Assembly: GCA_021800315.1 (NCBI GenBank)
Contig: JAJYZD010000178.1
Coordinates: forward strand, 1 to 7,908
Source: Bacillota bacterium
Lineage (GTDB): Bacteria; Bacillota; Desulfotomaculia; Desulfotomaculales; JAJYZD01
DNA length: 7,908 nt
Direction of reading: 5' to 3'
The position numbers were made by a program, and so were the translations under genes. Positions 1-5,419 of the stretch are shown piece after piece. The notes under the pieces were generated by a model, which saw only the letters and a program-made list of their open reading frames with translations, was not told the origin of the DNA and searched no databases. Each line of letters opens with the position of its first letter. Within the stretch, counting starts at the first letter, position 1.

Positions 1-237
1 CTTCATGTGCTCATGCACCGCCTCTTCCGAGAAGACCGGCGCTTCCCTGTCCTCTATGGTCAGGGCCCCCACGGGACACACCCCCAGGCAGAAGCCCGCC
101 CCGTCGCAGAGTTCCTCCCTCATCACCATGGCCTTTCCGTCGATTATCTGGATGGCCCCCTCGGCGCACGGCGTAACGCACAGGCCACAACCGGTACATG
201 TCTCCTCATCGATACGAACTATTTTGCGTTTGGCCAT
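1..237 (-). CDS. 2[4Fe-4S] ferredoxin-like protein, N-terminal part (3' end outside window)
   Basis: The reading frame starts at ATG 237-235 and stays open to the left edge (79 residues visible), so the gene is partial. It begins MAKRKIVRIDEETCTGC. Cluster motif 1 is complete: C14-x2-C17-x2-C20-x3-C24. Motif 2 is C44-x5-C50-x3-C54-P55, lacking the usual second Cys (residue 47 is Ala). A similar spaced CDGxGxCxGxCP motif is, from memory, typical of a clostridial ferredoxin-like family, so it is probably native and not a mutation. Expected role: soluble electron transfer, partner unknown. A G-rich ribosome site lies 5-11 nt upstream (plus strand about 243-249). The upstream flank is the gene-poor region, so no operon partner is seen on that side. 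Domain identity is confident; physiological role is not. Confidence 0.88.
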   Translation of the reverse strand, partial: MAKRKIVRIDEETCTGCGLCVTPCAEGAIQIIDGKAMVMREELCDGAGFCLGVCPVGALTIEDREAPVFSEEAVHEHMK

Positions 238-739
238 TTTCAACCCCCCCTGCCCTATATTTTACCGGTCCGGCGCCGCCGCGATGTAGCGGGGCGCAAG
301 TTTTCCAGGTGATCTTGCGCACAGCCCGGACCGTTACAACAGGCCTTGCCGGAAGGGGAGGGAACCGCCGCGGATGGAGCCAGTCGCAAAGATGGCAACC
401 AACGAATCCGACTGGAACTTCGGCGTCCATGCCAAACCGTGCCGGGGAACGTATGGGGAATCGAATGGACTCACCGATTACTTACTATGTCTGTAATATT
501 ACCGGCGTCATCGGTAAGAATGGAAAAACCGCTCATCGTCATTGGCATCCTATGAGTTTTAATATATGCGTAGCCCAAATTATGCTTGCGAATCGCAAGT
601 ATCCGGTGAACTACGCATAGACAGGCAGGATTTTACGGAGTTTTTCTGGAGGGGGAAACGGAATACCCTCTGGAGTTGTTCACTTCCACCGCCGACCGTC
701 GGGATGGCAGAGCACGCCCTTAAATTTGCATTCAAACGA
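238..739. other. Gene-free stretch upstream of the ferredoxin gene
   Basis: I see no credible gene here on either strand. The open frames are short, lack family-like composition and overlap one another. The only clear structure is the nested palindrome at 565-619. A plausible -10-like element (TAAAAT on the minus strand, about plus 257-262) lies a short way upstream of the ferredoxin ribosome site, but there is no convincing -35. No tRNA, known riboswitch core or T-box was recognised. From about 480 rightward the sequence becomes more AT-rich than the GC-rich genes to the right. Confidence 0.5.
565..619. repeat. Symmetric nested inverted repeat (55 bp)
   Basis: The outer arms are TATGCGTAG (565-573) and CTACGCATA (611-619), a perfect 9-bp match. 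In the exact centre is CTTGCG-AAT-CGCAAG (585-599), a 6-bp stem with a 3-nt loop. The gaps between outer and inner arms are both 11 nt (574-584 and 600-610) and are themselves only weakly complementary. The whole is therefore a 55-bp imperfect palindrome with a strong base and a strong tip. It could be a structured RNA, a site for a dimeric or recombinase-type protein, or the relic of a small mobile element. There is no T-tract after either arm, so it is not a typical terminator. Confidence 0.6.
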
Positions 740-988
740 TTACCAGGATCGGTCGCGGTTGATCATGGGTAAATACTTGGAGACTAAGTTGTTGCCAGCA
801 GTAAGGATCTTGCGGAAATTCCTGACCATGGGGAAAAGAAAGACGTCCTTGACGGTTTCGGGCAAGCGGGCAATACGATTTCGTCGTTTGAAACATTTAT
901 TCGGACATTTGAAGCAGGCTTCTGGAAATGCACCAAAACCTACAGGCCATTTCTCCGTTTCATCTATGTGCAGAACCACTTTCAGCAT
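740..988 (-). pseudogene. Probable DsrE-like protein remnant
   Basis: The minus-strand frame from ATG 988-986 begins MLKVVLHIDETEKWPV. This closely resembles the start of small DsrE-family proteins (sulfur-carrier or unknown-function proteins that begin with M-x-K-V-x-F-H-x-D-E-x-E-K-W). A purine-rich ribosome site (GGAGAGAGG) ends about 11 nt upstream. After residue 16 the frame no longer looks like the family. The +1 frame over the next 30 codons (with VRINVSNDEIV) looks more family-like, and the first frame again contains an FP-x-VR stretch. I read this as a gene eroded by frameshifts. It lies about 60 bp downstream of the transporter remnant on the same strand, so the two may once have formed an operon. 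An unrelated 82-residue small protein remains possible. Confidence 0.35.
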
Positions 989-1051
989 GCGTGTCAAATC
1001 CTCTCTCCGCTAAATAAATCCCCGATAACCCCTGATCCGGACAGAAAGAAT

Positions 1052-1470
1052 TCATCTCTTACCAGCGGCATGCACTTCGGAAGAATAGAAATGAACAGGT
1101 CTCCAACGAAGCAAGGAGCCACTCCATATACCTAAAACCGTTCGGACTGAAACCATGCTAAAAAACATGCAAAGGATGGTGAACTGAATAAGTCCGCCTA
1201 TGGCAAAAACTGTGTGCCCAAACAGACGATTTAACGCGTAGGTGCCAGTGGTAAAACTACCAAGGGGAAAACATAGCTCCACCAGCCAAGACTACAGGGA
1301 ATCCCGCTATCCTTATCGGTTATGTGCGGCAAGGAGTAAATGCTGGCTATAATAATCCACCAGATACCGACACCCCACATTGCAATGGCAAAAACTATTC
1401 CAATGGCATAAAAGCCACTACTCCAAGTACCCAAGAACGCCTTGGTAACAAAGGGAAAAAGACTACGGTT
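1052..1470 (-). pseudogene. TDT-family (TehA/SSU1/SLAC1-like) transporter, 5'-truncated and frameshifted
   Basis: Two overlapping minus-strand frames join into one protein. The upstream frame (to the stop at 1231) reads KAFLGTW...AIAMWGVGIWWIIIAS...SLGWWSYVFPL. The downstream frame (to the stop at 1052) reads FPLGSFTTGTYALNRLFGH...SMVSVRTVLGIWSGSL. WW-x-x-VFPLG-x-F-T-x-x-T is the hallmark late segment of the tellurite-resistance/dicarboxylate/sulfite transporter family. The frames switch at a CCCC run (plus-strand GGGG 1264-1267), where adding one C restores continuity. Only about the C-terminal 130-140 residues of a roughly 330-residue membrane protein are present. The N-terminal half and start are missing, and a LysR remnant begins instead. 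Not expected to be functional. Substrate cannot be assigned; sulfite export is possible given the SSU1-like motif and the nearby DsrE-like relic. Confidence 0.75.
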
Positions 1471-1830
1471 AAACCGCAAGACTTGCAAGATTTGGTCTGG
1501 ATTCTGCGGGAGATCGGCTCAGGTACGCGGGCTTTCACCGATCAATTTATCAAGAGCCTTGGCCTTGCAGTTAAAAAAACTTACGTTTTCAGCAGCCACC
1601 AAGGGGTTAAGGAAGCGGTAAACTGCGGTTTGGGTGTGGCCATTGTTTCTCGTCTGATCGTACAAAGGAAGTTAACCGCAGGGTAACTGGTATGTATTAA
1701 AATAGAAAGTGAAAAGGCCAACTTATCCCGTCAATTTTTCATTTTACGGCATAAGGAATTCTTTCCTTCTAAGATCATGGAAATTTTTCTCGAAGAGCTG
1801 AACACCATTACTGAATGGGCGGATAGTTAG
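1471..1830 (+). pseudogene. LysR-family regulator, C-terminal remnant with in-frame stop
   Basis: The plus-strand frame contains WILREIGSGTR (1498-1530), HQGVKEAVNCGLGVAIVS and QRKLTAG. This is the second half of the LysR substrate-binding domain (typical pattern: REPGSGTR, then eaVaaGLGia). A TAA at 1684-1686 interrupts it. The same frame then continues LVCIKIESEK...LSRQFFILRHKEFFPSKIMEIFLEEL up to TAG 1828-1830, which is the expected LysR C-terminal tail. The winged-helix DNA-binding domain and the first part of the effector domain are absent. The sequence before 1471 is antisense to the transporter remnant. So this gene is 5'-truncated and has a nonsense codon. It probably once regulated the divergent transporter gene. 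Codon use is AT-richer than in the intact genes to the right. Confidence 0.8.
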
Positions 1831-1878
1831 CTATCAGGAAAGATCCTCGTCTTTCCCCGACCAGGGTGGAACTCTCCA

Positions 1879-1894
1879 CTCCCGAGCCCGGGAG
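1879..1894. other. Hairpin just after the sigma-54 activator gene (terminator candidate, no U-tract)
   Basis: CTCCCG (1879-1884) and CGGGAG (1889-1894) form a 6-bp stem with a 4-nt loop, 20 nt downstream of the activator's stop codon (minus strand). No T-run follows on the minus strand, so it is at best an imperfect intrinsic terminator for the four-gene operon. Confidence 0.3.
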
Positions 1895-1913
1895 AGCAAC
1901 GATTGCGCAACCA

Positions 1914-3629
1914 TTACCCCATGATGGCGTAATGCTTCATTTTCTTATACAGCCAGGCCCGGGATATGCCCAGGAGGCCGGCCGCCTTGACCTTGTTGCC
2001 GCCGCAGGCGGCCAGGGCTTCCAGCAGGGCCTCCCGCTCCACCTGCTCCAGGAGCCTGGGCAGGGCCGCGCCGCCCGGCGTACGCTTGTTCCCGTATTGC
2101 CGCAGGTACAGCGGCAGGTCCTCCACCTCGATCACCTGGCCGTCCAGAAGGTTGAAGGCCCGCTCGATGACGTTCTCCATTTCCCTGATGTTCCCAGGCC
2201 AGGGGTAGTTTTGCAGGAGCGTCCACACCTCGGGGGCCAGGTCCAGGACCTGGACGCCGAATTCCCGGTTGAAGCGGGCGATGAAGTGCCGCACCAGCGG
2301 TTGGACGTCCCCGACGCGATCCCTGAGCGGCGGAATGGCGATGGTCACCACGTTGAGTCGGTAGTAGAGGTCCTCCCTAAAGCGTCCCTCCCGCAACAAG
2401 GATTCCAGGTCCTGGTTGGTGGCCGCCAGCACCCGCACATCCACCCGGCGGGTCCGTCCCTCGCCCAGGCGCTCAATCTCCTTCTCCTGCAAAACCCGCA
2501 AGAGCTTGGCCTGCATCACCAGGGGCATGTCACCGACCTCGTCCAGGAAGATCGTACCGCCGTCGGCCAGTTCGAACTTGCCGGCCTGCCCGCCTTTGCG
2601 AGCCCCGGTAAAGGCCCCCTGGTGGTACCCGAAGAGTTCGGATTCCAGGAGGTTTTCCGGTACGGCCGCGCAGTTGACCCTGACAAAAGGACCATGCTGA
2701 CGCGGTGATGCGGCGTGGATGGCGTGGGCCAGAAGTTCCTTCCCGGTGCCGCTTTCACCGTGGACGAGGACCGTCGACGGCCCCCTGGCCACCCGCCGGG
2801 CCGTCTCCTTCAGCTCCCGCATGGCCGGGCTCTGGCCGATGATGCTGTCGAAGGAGTAGCGCGCCCCCTGTGCCAGCTCAAGTTCCTTGCGGTAATAACC
2901 GACCTCGCGGGACAGGGAATTGACCCGGTCGGCCAGTTTCAGCAGGTCGCCGACATCCTTGAACATCACCCGGCTGACCGCTCCCACGATCCGCCCGTCC
3001 CTTTCGACGGGGTAGCGCGTCACCACCGCCTCACGGCCCTTGAAACGGACGATCTCGCCTGGAAAGGACCGCCCCGAGAGGGGCACCAGGTAGAGTTCGC
3101 CGTCCTTGATCACTTCGCGTACGTGCCGGCCCACCGTCCCCTCCATGCTCACCCCGGCCAACTCGGCGAAGGTACGGTTCAGGTGCGTAATCCGTCCCTC
3201 GGTGTCGATGACCAGGTAGCCGTCCGGTCCGGCATCCAGGATGGTTTCCAGGGTGCCCTTGAGCTGCTTCACCGATTCCAGTTCGTGGGCGACGTGGGCG
3301 AGTTCGGTGATTTCCTGGGCCACGCCCACCGCGCCCGCGACAACACCATCCTGTAAAATGGGGGTGCGGTTGACCACGAACAGGGAATTGCCCGAAACAA
3401 ACTTGCGGCCGATGTGACTATTGCCGGTTCTCAGCACCTTCATGAGGCCGCTGTACGGAATGACATCGTCCACCGGCCGGCCCAGGGCCAGGCGGGCGGG
3501 AACGCCGAAAAGGCGTTCGCAGGCCTCGTTGTAGACGATGATACGGCCCTGGATGTCGACGGCCACCACGACGTTGTGGATGGCGTTCAGCATGGCATTG
3601 TCTTCAAATTTCCCCGTGTTCTTCGCCAT
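1914..3629 (-). CDS. PAS-PAS sigma-54-dependent transcriptional activator (NtrC/Fis type)
   Basis: A 571-residue bacterial enhancer-binding protein. Two PAS-like sensor segments (about residues 13-110 and 125-225) are followed by a short linker predicted helical. The AAA+ domain (about 262-490) has Walker A GESGTGKE (291-298), the sigma-54-contacting GAFTGA loop (338-343), Walker B TIFLDE (359-364) and the FREDLYYRLNV segment (from 417). A Fis-type helix-turn-helix at the C-terminus contains NKVKAAGLLGISRAWLYKKM (545-564). All ATPase landmarks are intact. ATG 3629 is chosen over an upstream in-frame start because it has a ribosome site (AGAGGGGA, plus 3636-3643) 7 nt away and avoids overlapping trmL. 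It is last in the operon, 25 nt after trmL. There is no receiver domain, so the signal is probably sensed directly by the PAS domains. Ligand and target promoters are unknown, and I saw no clear -24/-12 promoter in the window. Confidence 0.95.
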   Translation of the reverse strand: MAKNTGKFEDNAMLNAIHNVVVAVDIQGRIIVYNEACERLFGVPARLALGRPVDDVIPYSGLMKVLRTGNSHIGRKFVSGNSLFVVNRTPILQDGVVAGAVGVAQEITELAHVAHELESVKQLKGTLETILDAGPDGYLVIDTEGRITHLNRTFAELAGVSMEGTVGRHVREVIKDGELYLVPLSGRSFPGEIVRFKGREAVVTRYPVERDGRIVGAVSRVMFKDVGDLLKLADRVNSLSREVGYYRKELELAQGARYSFDSIIGQSPAMRELKETARRVARGPSTVLVHGESGTGKELLAHAIHAASPRQHGPFVRVNCAAVPENLLESELFGYHQGAFTGARKGGQAGKFELADGGTIFLDEVGDMPLVMQAKLLRVLQEKEIERLGEGRTRRVDVRVLAATNQDLESLLREGRFREDLYYRLNVVTIAIPPLRDRVGDVQPLVRHFIARFNREFGVQVLDLAPEVWTLLQNYPWPGNIREMENVIERAFNLLDGQVIEVEDLPLYLRQYGNKRTPGGAALPRLLEQVEREALLEALAACGGNKVKAAGLLGISRAWLYKKMKHYAIMG

Positions 3630-3654
3630 CAAAAAATCCCCTCTGGTCTTTGCG

Positions 3655-4116
3655 TTAGACAAGCCCGGGAAAGTCCTGCCGGCGTAGGGCTTCATACAGC
3701 ACCACTGCTACGGAATTGGCCAGGTTCAGGGACCGGACCTCCCCCGCCATGGGGATGCGCAGGCACCGATCCTTTTTTTCAGCCAGCAACTCCGGCGGCA
3801 ATCCGGCCGTCTCCCGGCCGAAAACCAGGAAATCGCCTGGCCGGTAAGCCACCTGGTGGTAGAACAAAGCGCCCCGGGTGGTAAGAAAGAAGAAGCGGTT
3901 CCCGGGAAAGGCGGAGAAGATTTCCTCCATGCCGTCGTGATAACTCAGCTTGACCAGCGGCCAGTAATCGAGCCCGGCCCTCTTCAGATACCGGTCCGAC
4001 GTGGAAAAGCCCAGGGGCCGGACCAGGTGCAGGAAACTCCCGGTCACCGCGCAGGTACGGGCTATATTGCCCGTGTTGGCAGGAATCTCCGGCTGGTACA
4101 GGACCACGTGCATCAT
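3655..4116 (-). CDS. trmL: tRNA (cytidine/uridine-34-2'-O)-methyltransferase
   Basis: A 153-residue SPOUT-class methyltransferase, the expected size for the single-domain TrmL/CspR family, which methylates the 2'-O of wobble nucleotide 34 in certain leucine tRNAs using SAM. Family landmarks are all present: NTGNIAR (14-20), LVRPLGF (31-37), FGRETAGLP (99-107) and the knot-forming RSLNLANSVAVVLYEALR (128-145). The start is ATG 4116-4114, overlapping the nth stop codon as ATGA. A second ATG follows immediately (4113-4111). A GGGAGGG ribosome site ends about 9-10 nt upstream of the first ATG. A much longer frame open upstream (to 4272) is only the shadow of nth. Translational coupling to nth is likely. 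Recognition is firm; the exact tRNA substrate is inferred from the family. Confidence 0.95.
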   Translation of the reverse strand: MMHVVLYQPEIPANTGNIARTCAVTGSFLHLVRPLGFSTSDRYLKRAGLDYWPLVKLSYHDGMEEIFSAFPGNRFFFLTTRGALFYHQVAYRPGDFLVFGRETAGLPPELLAEKKDRCLRIPMAGEVRSLNLANSVAVVLYEALRRQDFPGLV

Positions 4117-4766
4117 CCGCCGGATCCCTCCCGGTTCCCCGCCGGGTAAGCGCACAACCGCGCGAGCCGGCAATCGCCGCAACGGGGCGAGCGGCCCAGG
4201 CATACCGTCCGCCCGTGATCGATCAGGCGGTGGTGGAGAGCCATGCGGCTTTCCGGCGGAACGATCCGGCACAGTTCCTCCTCCACCCTGGCCGGGTCGG
4301 CGGCCCGGGACAGGCCCAAACGGTGGATCACCCGGAAAACGTGCGTATCCACAGGCAGAGTAGGCTTACCGAAAAAAACTCCCAGGACCACGCCGGCCGT
4401 CTTGTGTCCCACCCCGGGCAGACTTTCCAGGGCGGCCCGCTCACCCGGCACCTCTCCCCCGTACCGGCGGACCAGTTCCCTGCTCATTTCAACCAGGTGG
4501 CGGGCCTTGACCCGGAAAAGGCCCAGGTGCCGCACCAATTTCTCCAGGTCCGCCGGATCGGCCTGGGCCATCGCTTGCGCCGTTGGGTAGAGCCGGAACA
4601 GGTCCGGCGTGACCTTGTTGACCTGGGCGTCGGTAGTGCGTGCGGAGAGCACGACCGCCACCAGCAATTGAAACGCTCCCCGGTGGGACAGCGCCGTCAC
4701 GGCCCTGGGATAGGCGCTTTCGAGCACCGCGACGATCCTGACCGCCCGCTCCTGATCAGAGGCCAA
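4113..4766 (-). CDS. nth: Endonuclease III (DNA glycosylase/AP lyase)
   Basis: A 217-residue base-excision-repair enzyme that removes oxidised pyrimidines and nicks at abasic sites. Visible landmarks are LSARTTDAQVN (40-50), the helix-hairpin-helix LPGVGHKTA (116-124) with catalytic Lys122, and VDTHVFR (139-145) with catalytic Asp140. A [4Fe-4S] site is formed by C189-x6-C196-x2-C199-x5-C205. Length is normal. The start is TTG 4766-4764, giving an 11-nt overlap with the upstream CoA-binding gene. A GGAG lies about 11 nt before it, so it is probably translated by coupling. The next gene, trmL, overlaps its stop by 4 nt. No damage to any key residue is seen. Confidence 0.97.
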   Translation of the reverse strand: MASDQERAVRIVAVLESAYPRAVTALSHRGAFQLLVAVVLSARTTDAQVNKVTPDLFRLYPTAQAMAQADPADLEKLVRHLGLFRVKARHLVEMSRELVRRYGGEVPGERAALESLPGVGHKTAGVVLGVFFGKPTLPVDTHVFRVIHRLGLSRAADPARVEEELCRIVPPESRMALHHRLIDHGRTVCLGRSPRCGDCRLARLCAYPAGNREGSGG

Positions 4767-5157
4767 GCCGGATGTGCTCCATCTTCAGGCAACGGTCCAT
4801 GACGACCGGAATGCCGGCCCTCCCGGCCACTTGGGCCGCCTCCCGGCTTCCCACTCCCAACTGCAGCCATACGGCCCTGGGTTTCAGGACCAGGGCCTGT
4901 GCCACCACGGCTGGAGCATCCTCCGGCCGGCGGAAAATATCCACGATATCCACCGGCTCCGGTATGTCTGCCAGAGAGGCATAGGCTCGCTCCCCGAGCA
5001 CTTCACCCACTCCGGGATTGACGGGAATGACCCGGTAGCCATGCTCCTTCAAGTAGGCCGCCACCTGGTAACTGTCGCGCTCCGGCTTGGCGGAAAGGCC
5101 CACCATGGCCACGGTCCGCGACCCGCTCAGTATTTCGCGCAGGAATTGATCGTCCAA
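4756..5157 (-). CDS. CoA-binding domain protein (YccU/CoA_binding_2 family)
   Basis: A 133-residue single Rossmann-fold protein of the family related to the CoA-binding domain of succinyl-CoA synthetase. Landmarks are VAMVGLSAKPERDSYQVA (16-33) with the glycine-rich nucleotide loop, VIPVNPG (43-49), VDIVDIFRRP (69-78), AVWLQLGV (95-102) and the C-terminal DRCLKMEH (121-128). It is full length for the family. The start is TTG 5157-5155, supported by a strong GGAGGAGA ribosome site; I see no better start. It is the first gene of the operon with nth, trmL and the sigma-54 activator. Its 5' leader is abutted by the IscB-type element, so its original promoter may have been displaced. Biochemical function of the family is poorly defined; CoA or nucleotide binding is a family expectation. 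Confidence 0.93.
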   Translation of the reverse strand: MDDQFLREILSGSRTVAMVGLSAKPERDSYQVAAYLKEHGYRVIPVNPGVGEVLGERAYASLADIPEPVDIVDIFRRPEDAPAVVAQALVLKPRAVWLQLGVGSREAAQVAGRAGIPVVMDRCLKMEHIRLGL

Positions 5158-5160
5158 GTA

Positions 5161-5170
5161 CTTCTCCTCC
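5161..5170 (-). promoter_or_regulatory. Ribosome-binding site fixing the TTG start of the CoA-binding gene
   Basis: On the minus strand GGAGGAGAAG ends 3 nt before TTG 5157; the GGAGGA core is about 7 nt from the start, which is good spacing. It is the best evidence for a TTG start. The IS right-end junction lies only 10 nt further upstream (5180/5181), so the element stopped just short of destroying this site. Confidence 0.65.
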
Positions 5171-5180
5171 GGTTTTTATA

Positions 5181-5245
5181 GAATTTGCGACTGAAAACCC
5201 ACACCCTTGTGCTGTGGGATGAAAGCCGCCCGCCTGAAGGGCGGC
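5181..5245 (-). repeat. Right-end hairpins of the IscB-type element
   Basis: There are two adjacent stem-loops: a 7-bp GCCGCCC/GGGCGGC stem (5225-5245) and a 6-bp CCCACA/TGTGGG stem (5198-5218). The bases between and around them (GGCTTTCATCCCAC ... GTGGG ... TTTTC, minus strand) match the end at 7861-7908. Subterminal hairpins of this kind are the sites bound by Y1 transposases in IS200/IS605 elements. The outer flank on the minus strand is TATAAAAA. Confidence 0.65.
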
Positions 5246-5251
5246 ATGTAC

Positions 5252-5416
5252 CTATACAGCCCGCAGCCCCCTGCCGTTGCGGATAGGTTTGAGGCGATCC
5301 GCTCGTACAGGTTTTGAGAATTCCTTCAACATATCATCCTTGAGCATCCTCCGCACTTTGCCATGTCTTTCGGTCGGCATAAGTGGATTCCCGTCCTTGT
5401 CGAGTACATACACCAT
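5252..5416 (-). pseudogene. iscB: iscB N-terminal fragment (PLMP domain), internally deleted
   Basis: The 54-codon frame starts at ATG 5416-5414, with a GAGGTGG ribosome site just upstream, and begins MVYVLDKDGNPLMPTERHGK then VRRMLK. This is the characteristic PLMP-domain start of IscB, the RNA-guided nuclease ancestral to Cas9. After about residue 27 the family pattern stops. The remaining 27 residues end at a stop 6 nt before the right-end hairpins. No RuvC segments, bridge helix, HNH or TAM-interacting domain remain of the usual roughly 400-500 residues. An internal deletion that kept both element ends is the simplest reading. The fragment cannot cut DNA. Whether the short peptide is made is unknown. 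Confidence 0.75.
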
Positions 5417-5419
5417 TTC

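Noticed and set aside
240..480. Riboswitch or other leader RNA upstream of the ferredoxin gene
   Set aside because: I looked for cobalamin, SAM, TPP and T-box core sequences on both strands by eye and found none.
1866..3356. Long plus-strand open frames opposite the sigma-54 activator (1866-2708 and 2715-3356)
   Set aside because: They are antisense shadows in GC-rich DNA with no family-like motifs, while the minus-strand frame has every activator landmark.
3630..3695. Upstream 22-codon extension of the sigma-54 activator
   Set aside because: It overlaps the end of trmL and lacks a ribosome site, whereas ATG 3629 has a strong one.
4117..4272. Upstream 52-codon extension of trmL
   Set aside because: It lies wholly inside nth, lacks similarity to the family, and would make the protein far longer than usual.
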